Source of the DNA: Planctomycetota bacterium
GTDB lineage: Bacteria > Planctomycetota > UBA1135 > GCA-002686595
Direction: 5' to 3'
Assembly (NCBI GenBank): GCA_029259635.1
Contig: JAJDEU010000053.1
Location: 1 to 39,249 of the forward strand
DNA: 39,249 nucleotides
Shown: positions 8,634 to 18,655 of the stretch, one piece after another
Layout of the letters: each line of letters begins with the position of its first letter
Numbering within the stretch: position 1 is the first letter of the stretch
Program-made: the position numbers and the translations under genes
Notes under the pieces: model-generated
The model's input: the letters and a program-made list of their open reading frames with translations, nothing else
The model's database searches: none
What the model was told of the DNA's origin: nothing

Positions 8634-9196
8634 TCGCTCTCCAGGTGTTCGAGGAACCAAATCGCGCTGGTTCCATACTCGCGATTCGACGCGGCTAGTT
8701 CCTCTCCGAACTCGCGCTCGCGAACTTCCCCACGCGGTGCGTGAAACAAAATCACTCCGTCCGGCGACAAAATCTTGCGACCCAGCTCGCGCGTCGCCTC
8801 AAAGACCTTGCCTCGCGTCGTACCTGCGCGAAGAAGCGGGTAAGGCGGATCCATCAAGATCACGTCCGCACCCTCGCCCCAAGAGAGCGGCGAGAGCGCA
8901 TCCCCGCCAACCGCTCTTGCCCACTCCTCCAGGCCAAGCTCGGCGATGTTCTTCTTGAGCACCGCGAGCGCTCCCCGATCCTGTTCGATAAACAGCGCAT
9001 TTTCGGCGCCCCGTGAGAGCGCTTCCAACCCGAGGCTGCCCGAGCCCGCGAAGAGGTCCAGCACCCGCGCACCTTCGAGTCGCTGATGCAGAACGGAGAA
9101 CACCGACTCGCGAACACGATCCAGCATCGGACGCGTCCCTCGACCCGGCGGCGCCGCAATTTGCCGCCCGCGATGTTCACCAGCAATGATTCGCAT
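8630..9196 (-). CDS. rsmD: 16S rRNA (guanine(966)-N(2))-methyltransferase RsmD
   Basis: This 188-aa class I SAM-dependent methyltransferase has the SAM-binding motif VLDLFAGSGSLGLEALSRGA (about 45-64) and the N-methyltransferase catalytic motif DPPY (116-119). It begins MRIIAGEHRGRQI, the typical RsmD N-terminus, which fixes the ATG at 9196; a longer frame upstream adds unrelated residues. RsmD methylates G966 of 16S rRNA during 30S assembly. Its stop codon overlaps the nagA start (GTGA). It is divergent from the SRPBCC/pdxJ/dapA group, with 205 bp between them that must hold both promoters. Coaxial pairing with coaD, common elsewhere, is absent. Confidence 0.92.
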   Translation of the reverse strand: MRIIAGEHRGRQIAAPPGRGTRPMLDRVRESVFSVLHQRLEGARVLDLFAGSGSLGLEALSRGAENALFIEQDRGALAVLKKNIAELGLEEWARAVGGDALSPLSWGEGADVILMDPPYPLLRAGTTRGKVFEATRELGRKILSPDGVILFHAPRGEVREREFGEELAASNREYGTSAIWFLEHLESE

Positions 9197-9401
9197 ACGC
9201 CGAGTATACGTGGACAGCTCCTCTCGACGGAGCGCTTCGTACTCGCGTAAACGGCCTCGAACCACCTAAACGTTGGGGACCCGATTCGGCGGAAGAAGAT
9301 CCAAAGAACCCGTGCGAGCGCCGGGGCGTGAATTGCTACCCTCTCCGGCTCGCGAAATTCGCTCGCGAAGAATCGCTCAAACGCCAACGCAGGAGAACGG
9401 C

Positions 9402-10064
9402 GTGTCTAAATTTCTGAAAATCGCGGGAATCGGTTGTGGTGGTTGTCTCGTCCTTTTGATCGCCGCGGGCTTGATCGGATACTCGATGCTTCCCACCGAG
9501 ATGCACGTCGAGCGATCGATCCAGATCGAAGCGCCGGTCGAAGTCGTCTTCCCGATGGTGGACACGTTGAAGAGCTGGCCCGAATGGGATCCGTGGAGCG
9601 CTCTCGATAGCGACATGGATCGCGTCTATGAAGGTCCCCCCGCCGGCAAGGGCGCCATTACTCGTTGGGAGAGCGAGGACTCGAACGTCGGAAAGGGTTG
9701 GATTGAGATTCTCGAGAGCGTTCCCGGCGACCGAATCGTGTTTGACCTCCACATCCTGCAAGGAGAGGAGGACTTCCAAGCCACGGGCGTCTTTTCGTTT
9801 GTGTCCAGCGCCGATGGTGTAACCGTGACATGGACCGATGACGCTGAGCTCGAAGGATTCGGAATGCGCGTCTTCGGTTTTGCCGCGGACTTCATTCTCG
9901 GCCCGATGTTCGAGCAGGGCCTCGCGAACCTGAAAGAGCTCTCCGAAGAGAAGGCGGAGGCGATTGAGTCCGAGCTCGAGCCTCTTAAGAAAATGGCCAC
10001 GGACGCGATCAACGACGCAGCTGCAGAGTTGGAAGGCGCACTCGGCGGTAGCAACGACGAGTAA
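9402..10064 (+). CDS. SRPBCC (START-like) family membrane-anchored protein
   Basis: The protein has 220 aa. A GTG start at 9402 is chosen because AGGAG lies 6 nt upstream and a hydrophobic anchor follows directly (residues about 7-27, with a CGGC stretch). Residues about 35-175 match the SRPBCC/polyketide-cyclase pattern: IQIEAPVEVVFPMVDTLKSWPEWDPW at the start (fold entry and first helix), GKGWIEILESVPGDRIVFDL, then TVTWTDDAELEG and a C-terminal helix. Such domains bind hydrophobic ligands; the ligand here is unknown. The last 45 residues are acidic, predicted helical and alanine-rich. It precedes pdxJ by 21 bp, so it is probably part of the same transcript. Confidence 0.85.
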   Translation: MSKFLKIAGIGCGGCLVLLIAAGLIGYSMLPTEMHVERSIQIEAPVEVVFPMVDTLKSWPEWDPWSALDSDMDRVYEGPPAGKGAITRWESEDSNVGKGWIEILESVPGDRIVFDLHILQGEEDFQATGVFSFVSSADGVTVTWTDDAELEGFGMRVFGFAADFILGPMFEQGLANLKELSEEKAEAIESELEPLKKMATDAINDAAAELEGALGGSNDE

Positions 10065-10085
10065 AGGCCGGGCGCCTCGGACACC

Positions 10086-10805
10086 ATGACCCGCCTACAC
10101 GTCAACATCGACCACGTCGCGACCGTGCGCCAAGCGCGGCGTGGGAGCGCGCCCGACCCGATTGCTTGGGCGCTGGCGGCGGAGCGCGCGGGGGCACATG
10201 GCATCACCTGTCACCTGCGCGTGGACCGGCGTCACATCCAGGATGATGACGTGGTGCGCTTGCGTTCGGAGATCAAGACGGTGCTCAACCTCGAGCTCTC
10301 GCTCTCGCCCGAGATCGTGCGCATTGCTCTTGAGAGCGGCGCGGACTGCTTTTGCCTGGTGCCCGAGAACCGCAAGGAAATCACGACGGAAGGCGGACTG
10401 GACGTCGTGAAGGAATCGGCGCGACTCCGGGAGACCGTGCCCGCGCTCGGCGAAACCGGCGGCTTAGTGAGCCTGTTCATCGATCCGGACTTGAAACAAG
10501 TCGAAGCGACAAGAGAAGTCGGAGCGCCCTTCATCGAACTGCATACCGGCGCCTACGCGAATGCGACCGGCGACCAGCAGAAGCATGAGCTCGAACGGCT
10601 CGTGCTCGCCGCGGAGCACGCTCACGAGCTCGGCCTGTGCGTCAACGCGGGACACGGACTGGACTACGTGAACACGCAGGACATTTTGGCCTTGCCTCAT
10701 CTCGAAGAGCTCAACATCGGCCACGCGATCATCTCGCGCGCTCTCACGGTCGGCGTGAACGGCGCGGTCGATGAGATGCTGCAGATCATGACGGGCCAGG
10801 CCTAA
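10086..10805 (+). CDS. pdxJ: Pyridoxine 5'-phosphate synthase
   Basis: This 239-aa TIM-barrel enzyme joins 1-deoxy-D-xylulose 5-phosphate and 3-amino-2-oxopropyl phosphate to form pyridoxine 5'-phosphate, the last ring-closing step of the DXP-dependent B6 pathway. The sequence is typical throughout: LHVNIDHVATVRQARRG at the start, AGAHGITCHLRVDRRHI, CLVPENRKEITTEGGLDV, SLFIDPD, FIELHTGAYAN, LCVNAGHGLDYVN and ELNIGHAIISRAL. The length matches the family. There is no evident SD. The downstream dapA SD (AAGGAG) overlaps its TAA stop, which points to coupled expression. Confidence 0.96.
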   Translation: MTRLHVNIDHVATVRQARRGSAPDPIAWALAAERAGAHGITCHLRVDRRHIQDDDVVRLRSEIKTVLNLELSLSPEIVRIALESGADCFCLVPENRKEITTEGGLDVVKESARLRETVPALGETGGLVSLFIDPDLKQVEATREVGAPFIELHTGAYANATGDQQKHELERLVLAAEHAHELGLCVNAGHGLDYVNTQDILALPHLEELNIGHAIISRALTVGVNGAVDEMLQIMTGQA

Positions 10806-10819
10806 GGAGAGTCGCCGGA

Positions 10820-11749
10820 ATGCGCGCACATCTTCGCGGAAGCTACGCCGCACTTCCGACGCCGTTCAAGAACGGCGAAGTGGATCACGACTCGTTGCGC
10901 GCACTGGTTGAGTGGCAGGCCGGAAGCGCGACACGCGGCGTCGTTCCGACGGGAACAACCGGCGAAGCGGCGACGCTCTCCTTCGACGAGTTTCAAAGCG
11001 TGACGCAAACAGTTGTCGAGGCCTCTTCCGGACGCCTGGAGGTCATCGCCGGCGTCGGCACCAACGACACGCGCACAACGATCAAACGCGCGCGCTTTGC
11101 CGAGAGCATCGGCGTCGACGCACTGCTCGCCGTAACGCCCTACTACAACCGCCCGAGCCCCGAGGGTCTGTTTCAGCACTTCTCCGCGCTCGCCAACGCG
11201 GTTCGAATTCCGATCGCGCTCTACAACATTCCGTCGCGAACCGGCGTCGACCTGACTGCGGATGTCGTCGAGCGCTTGACCTCGGCGCACGCGAACATCG
11301 TCGCGATCAAGCAGGCAAGCCGCTCGCTCGCCCGAGTTCACGAGTTGGTTGATTTGGGCTCTATTGACGTTTTGGCGGGCGAAGACGCGCTCTTGTTCGA
11401 GTTCATTCAAGCCGGAGCGGTCGGCGTTATCGGCGTGCTCGCCAACGTCGTCCCCGATCAGATCGCGCGCTTGGTCGAGCTCGCGAGCACTCCTGCGGGA
11501 ATGTCACCTGAGAGCTCGGTGGAAGAAGCACGCAAGCTATCGGACGAGCTGGCGCCGCTGGCGGAAGCGCTATTTATCGAGAGCAATCCGGTACCGGTGA
11601 AAGCCGCTCTTGCAGCGATGGGCCTCTGCTCGGACGAAGTGCGACTGCCGCTTGCGCCGCTCACCACGCCAAACCTCGCGAAGCTCGAGCGAGTCATGGC
11701 GAGCTATAACCTGCAGACAAAGAAAACGGCGATCCGCGACTTCGCCTGA
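10820..11749 (+). CDS. dapA: 4-hydroxy-tetrahydrodipicolinate synthase
   Basis: This 309-aa class I aldolase of the DapA family condenses pyruvate with aspartate semialdehyde in the diaminopimelate/lysine pathway. It shows GTTGEAATLS (substrate-carboxylate loop), YYNRPSPEG, Tyr135 in ALYNIPSRTG and the Schiff-base Lys164 in IVAIKQAS. The SD AAGGAG sits 10 nt upstream and overlaps the pdxJ stop. Some DapA relatives have other aldol substrates, but every signature here agrees with true DapA. It converges with the HTH/coiled-coil gene 18 bp away. Confidence 0.95.
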   Translation: MRAHLRGSYAALPTPFKNGEVDHDSLRALVEWQAGSATRGVVPTGTTGEAATLSFDEFQSVTQTVVEASSGRLEVIAGVGTNDTRTTIKRARFAESIGVDALLAVTPYYNRPSPEGLFQHFSALANAVRIPIALYNIPSRTGVDLTADVVERLTSAHANIVAIKQASRSLARVHELVDLGSIDVLAGEDALLFEFIQAGAVGVIGVLANVVPDQIARLVELASTPAGMSPESSVEEARKLSDELAPLAEALFIESNPVPVKAALAAMGLCSDEVRLPLAPLTTPNLAKLERVMASYNLQTKKTAIRDFA

Positions 11750-11767
11750 GCGACGGCGAGCCTCGCT

Positions 11768-12280
11768 CTAGTCGGCCGTCTCGACTTCGGCCGCGATCTG
11801 CTCGCTCAAGCGCGCATACTGACCTTCCATGCGGCCGAGCGCGCGCGCGAGGACCAGCTCTCTCTGACGCGAGACCACCAAGGTCTTCTCCAGTTCGCTG
11901 ATCCGAAGAGCCGTGCGCTCTTCTAGTCGATCGGTGTAGCGCTGGAGCGAACGCTCTACTCGATCGCTCGTTTCGAGCTCGCCTTCGAGCCGAGCGATTC
12001 GTTCGCGAAGACCCTGCTGGTCAACATCGTTTTGCTCACGCTCCGCCGCGGCGGCGCGGTAGATGCGCTCCAGATCTTTCATCGCGACGACCGAGACCAA
12101 GCGTCCACCGCGCGCAACGCGGCGCACGAGAAGCTCTCCCCTGCGAATACTCGACTCGAGTTCTTCGCGTGTCATCCCCGCCGCCCAAGCGGCCTCGGCG
12201 AGCGTCAGGACGACTTCGGGAAAGGGCTCGGAACCCGGTGGAACGGGGCTCGAATGGAAGTTCGGCTGGGAGGTGGTCAC
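11768..12280 (-). CDS. HTH (excisionase/MerR-like) plus coiled-coil protein
   Basis: This protein of about 170 aa has VVLTLAEAAWAAGMTREEL followed by IRRGELLVRRVARGGRLV, the layout of a MerR/excisionase-type winged helix. A long charged coiled coil follows (about residues 75-165), with leucine/arginine heptads such as LRERIARLEGELE and LRISELEKTLVVSR. It may be a DNA-binding regulator or a scaffold; the target is not known. The N-terminus is uncertain. GTG 12280 has AAGG just upstream and is preferred; GTG 12286 and GTG 12379 are in frame, but the extra residues they add do not look like protein. It is divergent from clpB, 210 bp away. Confidence 0.65.
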   Translation of the reverse strand: MTTSQPNFHSSPVPPGSEPFPEVVLTLAEAAWAAGMTREELESSIRRGELLVRRVARGGRLVSVVAMKDLERIYRAAAAEREQNDVDQQGLRERIARLEGELETSDRVERSLQRYTDRLEERTALRISELEKTLVVSRQRELVLARALGRMEGQYARLSEQIAAEVETAD

Positions 12281-12477
12281 GGGCACCTTGTCCCACTTCG
12301 CGAGACCCGAGTAAAGGGTCGCTTTGGGCGAGCGGTGCGGACCAGCTCGCGGGCAACCGCAAAACTGCCATTTCGGCACCCTCGCCTGCGTTTTCGTCAG
12401 TCCCCCACTCCGCGATCATCGTTTAAAGGCTCCAGAGAGCGCTTTTCAATCCGGCACAGACCTTGCCTAAGGGGGCC

Positions 12478-12483
12478 GGAGGT
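12478..12483 (+). promoter_or_regulatory. Strong Shine-Dalgarno of clpB
   Basis: GGAGGT lies 7 nt upstream of ATG 12491. It decides the clpB start against a frame that stays open to 12032. It stands out because most genes in this window have no clear SD. Confidence 0.8.
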
Positions 12484-12490
12484 ATCTGAT

Positions 12491-15043
<2,553 letters not shown>

Positions 15044-15046
15044 CCC

Positions 15047-15286
15047 GAAGGTGGCAATACGGTGTCGCACACTCGGTTGCCGGTTTCTTTAGCCGGCTGA
15101 CGGAGCCGGAAGGTTGAGTACCGAACCCGGTTCATATCTAAACTTTAGGACCACCAGGCCTCTGGCCTGGTGGTCCTAAAGTTTAGATATGAACCGGGTT
15201 CGGTACTCACGGTACTCAACCTTCCGGCCCGCCGATGCTTATCGGGAAACCGGCAACCGAGTGTGCGACACCGTATTGCCACCTTC
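15047..15286. repeat. Nested palindromic element, copy B (complete)
   Basis: The outer inverted repeat is 41/41 perfect: 15047-15087 (GAAGGTGGCAATACGG...) pairs with 15246-15286. Spacers of 18 nt on each side (15088-15105 and 15228-15245) lead to an inner palindrome, 15106-15160 against 15164-15227, with a 3-nt TCT loop. The right inner arm carries a 9-bp tandem duplication (CGGTACTCA twice, about 15200-15217) that the left arm lacks. The element lies between the stops of convergent clpB (15043) and gdhA (15305). There is no T-tract, so it is not a classical intrinsic terminator, although a transcript from either strand would fold into a very long hairpin. No open reading frame inside it looks real. 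Confidence 0.95.
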
Positions 15287-15304
15287 CACTTCGCGAGGGC
15301 TCCG

Positions 15305-16669
15305 CTACATCACTCCGTAGGCCACCATCGCGTCGGCAACCTTGACGAACCCGCCGATATTGGCGCCGGCGACGTAGTTGATCCAACCATCGTCCTCCTC
15401 ACCGTAGGTGCGGCAGGTCGCGTGGATCTGCTTCATGATCGTTTGAAGTCGTTGATCGACTTCCTCGTGCGACCATGAAATGCGGAGCGCGTTTTGGCTC
15501 TGCTCGAGTCCCGAGACGGCGACGCCGCCGGCATTCGCAGCTTTCGCCGGTCCATACATGATCTTGTTATCGATGAAGACGTGAACGCCGGCTAGCTCCG
15601 TCGGCATGTTCGCACCCTCGGCAACGGCAATGACGCCATTGTCGACGAGGGTTTGAGCTTCCTCGCCGTTCAACTCGTTTTGCGTCGCGCACGGGAAGGC
15701 CAGGTCACACTTCACGCCCCAGGGCCTTTGACCCTCGAAGAATTCGCAACCGAACTTCTCGGCGTATTCCTTGATGCGCCCGCGGCGAACGCCCTTGAGC
15801 TCCTTCAACCATTCGAGCTTCTCCGGACCGATTCCGTCGGGATCATGAATGAAGCCACTGGAGTCGGATGCCGTCACCGGCTTCGCGCCGAGTTCGTTCA
15901 GTTTCTCGATCGTGTGCAACGCAACATTGCCGGAGCCCGAGACGACCGCCGTCTTTCCTTCGACGCTATCGCCCTTCATCGCGAGCATCTCCTGCATGAA
16001 GTAGACGCAGCCGTACCCGGTCGCTTCCGTCCGTCCCAAGCTCCCCCCGAAGGAGAGCCCCTTCCCGGTGAGAATTCCGGTGAAGCGGTTCGCCAATCGC
16101 TTGTACTGGCCGAACAGATAGCTGATCTCGCGAGCGCCGACGCCGATATCGCCCGCGGGCACGTCGGTGTCTTCGCCGATATGCCGATGCAGCTCGACCA
16201 TCAACGCGTGACAGAACCGCATCACTTCGCGATCGCTCTTGCCTTTCGGATTGAAGTTCGAGCCGCCTTTTCCGCCGCCCATCGGCAAGGTCGTGAGGCT
16301 GTTCTTCAGGGTCTGCTCGAACCCGAGGAACTTGAGCACCGAGAGCGTCACCGAGGGATGGAAACGCATCCCGCCCTTGTACGGACCAATCGAGCTGTTG
16401 AACTGAACGCGCCATGCGCGATTGACTCGGATGTTGCCTGCGTCGTCCTCCCAACAGACGCGGAAGATGACCACTCGATCCGGCTCCGTCATGCGTTCGA
16501 GAACGTTGGCCTCTTTGTAGACCGGGTTTTCGAGCGTGTACGGAATCAAGGTCTCCGCAACTTCCTGGACCGCCTGATGAAACTCGGGTTCCCCCGGGTT
16601 CCGTCGAACCAGCCCCACCATAAACTTGTCCAGTTCTTCCTGCGCTTGCCCTGTAAGCTTGCTGGCCAT
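15305..16669 (-). CDS. gdhA: NADP-type glutamate dehydrogenase
   Basis: This 454-aa enzyme reversibly aminates 2-oxoglutarate to glutamate; in this hexameric small-subunit class it usually assimilates ammonia with NADPH. It shows GPYKGGMRFHPSV (Lys98), TLPMGGGKGG (catalytic Lys134), DVPAGDIGVGAREI and a Rossmann segment with VVSGSGNVALHTIEKL, followed by NAGGVAVSGLEQSQNA near the end. It resembles E. coli GdhA throughout and has a similar length. ATG 16669 is preferred, with GGAGGAG 6 nt upstream; a TTG at 16675 is in frame. The gene converges on clpB with palindromic element B between them. Confidence 0.96.
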   Translation of the reverse strand: MASKLTGQAQEELDKFMVGLVRRNPGEPEFHQAVQEVAETLIPYTLENPVYKEANVLERMTEPDRVVIFRVCWEDDAGNIRVNRAWRVQFNSSIGPYKGGMRFHPSVTLSVLKFLGFEQTLKNSLTTLPMGGGKGGSNFNPKGKSDREVMRFCHALMVELHRHIGEDTDVPAGDIGVGAREISYLFGQYKRLANRFTGILTGKGLSFGGSLGRTEATGYGCVYFMQEMLAMKGDSVEGKTAVVSGSGNVALHTIEKLNELGAKPVTASDSSGFIHDPDGIGPEKLEWLKELKGVRRGRIKEYAEKFGCEFFEGQRPWGVKCDLAFPCATQNELNGEEAQTLVDNGVIAVAEGANMPTELAGVHVFIDNKIMYGPAKAANAGGVAVSGLEQSQNALRISWSHEEVDQRLQTIMKQIHATCRTYGEEDDGWINYVAGANIGGFVKVADAMVAYGVM

Positions 16670-17032
16670 GGCCAACTCCTCCCTGATTTAGCCTCTGGAT
16701 ACTGGAAACAGCGCGCTGCCACTTCCGAGCACTTCTCGCCAATCAGAGTAGCGAACGCCCGAGCCCCGGTCCCCTATTGCTCCTTCTTGGGCTCTCAAGG
16801 GGAATCGAGCGGCTCGCCTCGAAATGGGGGTCCGCGACCCGGAACTTCCTTCCCGCCCGTCCCTTTTTCGTCCAGCATCATCGAATTCAGTCTTTAGAGC
16901 TCGGCCATCCTCTTTCGATGATCATGAGCCGGGGTTCGAAGCCCACCCGGAGCGATTCCGCTCTAGAATAATCGCCCCAAACGCGACCTGCTCCCGCAGG
17001 CGCGGCCCCAACTCTCTCCTCAGTTCTCCTCA
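16670..17032. other. Intergenic region between divergent gdhA and zinc-ribbon gene
   Basis: This 363-bp stretch holds the gdhA SD (GGAGGAG, minus strand, next to 16675) and must contain promoters for both divergent genes. I see no convincing small gene, RNA gene or long repeat in it. CTAGAATAAT near 16963 could be a -10 region for the rightward gene, but no matching -35 is evident. Confidence 0.5.
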
Positions 17033-17686
17033 ATGGCCTCCATGGAAGCGGCACAGACACAGCAACGCACCAACTGCAGCGTGTGCGGCAGCAAGATCGT
17101 TCGGCAAGACATGCCGTACTGCATCTACTGCGGCAACAACTTCGCAATGATGGATGGGAGCGCGACGGGCAAGCGCAAAGAGACGCGCAACATGACGCGG
17201 CTCGCGAAGATGCCGGAGCATGACGACTTTGAAGCCGCTCTCACTCGCGATCGCGGGGAGGGTCCGGAGTTCGATCGCTGGCGGCGCGGAGCAAAATCCG
17301 GGCGGACGACGCTCCTCTTCGGGATCATCATCACCGGACTAGCGGTCGTGATGAATTGGCCGACGGCGGTCATCGTCCTGGGCGGGATCGCCATGGCGCT
17401 CGGGCTGTTTCAATTCCTCAAGAACAAGGGCCTGCAATCCGAGCGGCTGAAGATGCCGTTGATGAAGCGCCCCTGCGTGGTCACCGACCGTCGCAGCGAG
17501 ACCGAGATGCAGTTCACGACGGGCATCACGACCTACTTCTTCTCGCTGGAGTTCGGCGACGGCAACGAGGCCGAGTTCCGGTTCCCAGGTCGCGGCTACC
17601 ACACCGAGCCGCTCTCCAAGGGCATCACCGGAATCGCGCACACGCGCGGCACCGAGCTCGTCGAATTCGAGCAAGTCCGCGTTTAG
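17033..17686 (+). CDS. Zinc-ribbon membrane protein with DUF2500-like C-terminal domain
   Basis: The protein has 217 aa. An N-terminal four-cysteine zinc ribbon has CSVCGSK and CIYCGNN (about 15-36). Residues about 90-126 hold two hydrophobic segments separated by a short turn (TTLLFGIIITGLAVVM and AVIVLGGIAMALGLF). The C-terminal 70 residues have the pattern VTDRRSE, TTYFFSLEFGDGNEAEFRF and GTELVEFEQV, resembling DUF2500 domains, which are small membrane-linked beta-rich modules of unknown role. The zinc ribbon presumably faces the cytoplasm. The start could also be ATG 17042. The function is unknown. Confidence 0.72.
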   Translation: MASMEAAQTQQRTNCSVCGSKIVRQDMPYCIYCGNNFAMMDGSATGKRKETRNMTRLAKMPEHDDFEAALTRDRGEGPEFDRWRRGAKSGRTTLLFGIIITGLAVVMNWPTAVIVLGGIAMALGLFQFLKNKGLQSERLKMPLMKRPCVVTDRRSETEMQFTTGITTYFFSLEFGDGNEAEFRFPGRGYHTEPLSKGITGIAHTRGTELVEFEQVRV

Positions 17687-17702
17687 CCCCGCGCCGGGTC
17701 GG

Positions 17703-18215
17703 TTAGATCACGCGCGGTTTACCGAGCTGCTGTCGCGCTAGACCCAGTTGACCGAGATGAAAAGTCTCGTCGAAGTAAAAGAAGCCGACGCAGTCTTCGA
17801 CGGTGACGGGAAGGTCGAAGTCGCCTTCGGTCCAGTTGGCTTCCGCGCGGACGGGAGTCGTGGCTTCGAGCGCTTGAATCAGCCGGTCTCCCGTGCCCCG
17901 AAAGCACTGCAGTAAATCGACGGGCTTGGGGTAGCTTCCGCCAAAGGGCGAAGCGTCTCCGCCGACAGCGAACTGCGGCTCCCATGACATATCCGGCTGG
18001 TCCACGCCGAGCGTGCGCAGCAGCGAGAGGCGCATGGTGCACAGGTGTCCGAGAATCCAGTGGGCCGAGTTGCCTCGCCCGGAGAGCTTCAACCACTCGT
18101 CGCCGACGATGTCGTCGGTGAGTAGTTCAAACATCGATGTGTTGAATTGAAAACGCCCGCCGAGCTTGGCCAGAGGTCCCGCTCGCCCGTTCTCAAAGTC
18201 GCGTGTGTCCATCAT
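17703..18215 (-). CDS. DinB-family (four-helix bundle) protein
   Basis: This 170-aa protein has the DinB/YfiT four-helix pattern. SAHWILGHL (about 51-59) carries the first metal-ligand His, and FYFDETFHLGQLGLARQQLG near the C-terminus carries the H-x-GQ signature. Such proteins are often metal-binding thiol-dependent transferases or detoxification enzymes; the substrate is not predictable. It converges with the zinc-ribbon gene, 16 bp between stops. ATG 18212 is an equally possible start. Confidence 0.78.
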   Translation of the reverse strand: MMDTRDFENGRAGPLAKLGGRFQFNTSMFELLTDDIVGDEWLKLSGRGNSAHWILGHLCTMRLSLLRTLGVDQPDMSWEPQFAVGGDASPFGGSYPKPVDLLQCFRGTGDRLIQALEATTPVRAEANWTEGDFDLPVTVEDCVGFFYFDETFHLGQLGLARQQLGKPRVI

Positions 18216-18633
18216 CAGTCATGCCTATGGCCGCAAGTGTGGGAAGTCACTCCTTGCCGTTTGGAATCTTCCAACCTTGCCGAAGCTGAACGTTTACCGG
18301 CGGGCGAGCGTCATCCTGTCTGATACTCCAGATGGTTTGGAGCGCACATCTGTTCCCTAATCCGAGCCCTTCCTACGCAAAGCGAACCCGAGCTGGTCCC
18401 CCTCTCCGAATTCCGCTCTCGCAAAGAAGGATCCCGCGTGGATGGAATGAGCGGTCCGTGGTGATCGTGAATCGCTTCACCCCCAGCGCCACTTAACGGC
18501 CTTTCCGAGTCCCGCTCCTCCCGGATTGCCGCCGGTCATGCGCCGATGGAGTCTCGCCCCAGACCCCTGAGCTCCGAGCGAAGCGCCAGCGCCCCATCGC
18601 ACAATTCTCGCCCTCCAGCGTGGAAAAGGCTCT
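18216..18633. other. Intergenic region before the DUF234-type ATPase
   Basis: About 420 bp between the divergent DinB-like gene and the ATPase. I find no convincing coding sequence, RNA gene or repeat here. Reading frames in it lack protein-like composition. It must carry both divergent promoters; the only striking signal is the inverted repeat immediately to its right (18634-18651). Confidence 0.5.
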
Positions 18634-18651
18634 TTATACCCGCCAGTATAA
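18634..18651. promoter_or_regulatory. Inverted repeat TTATAC-N6-GTATAA next to the ATPase start
   Basis: Perfect 6-bp arms (TTATAC and GTATAA) flank CCGCCA and end 4 bp before the ATG at 18656. The placement suits an operator overlapping the promoter or leader, as in autoregulated genes. The symmetry is seen; the regulatory role is inferred. Confidence 0.45.
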
Positions 18652-18655
18652 GGCC

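Noticed and set aside
11748..11768. GAGCGA...TCGCTC hairpin between dapA and the HTH gene as terminator
   Set aside because: Six-bp stem and no T-run on either strand.
12032..12490. In-frame extension upstream of clpB, giving a 1003-aa protein
   Set aside because: The ClpB N-domain starts at 12491 with GGAGGT 7 nt upstream; the extension has no protein-like pattern and overlaps the divergent HTH gene.
12421..12490. CIRCE operator (TTAGCACTC-N9-GAGTGCTAA) or sigma-32 promoter at clpB
   Set aside because: Neither motif is present in the region.
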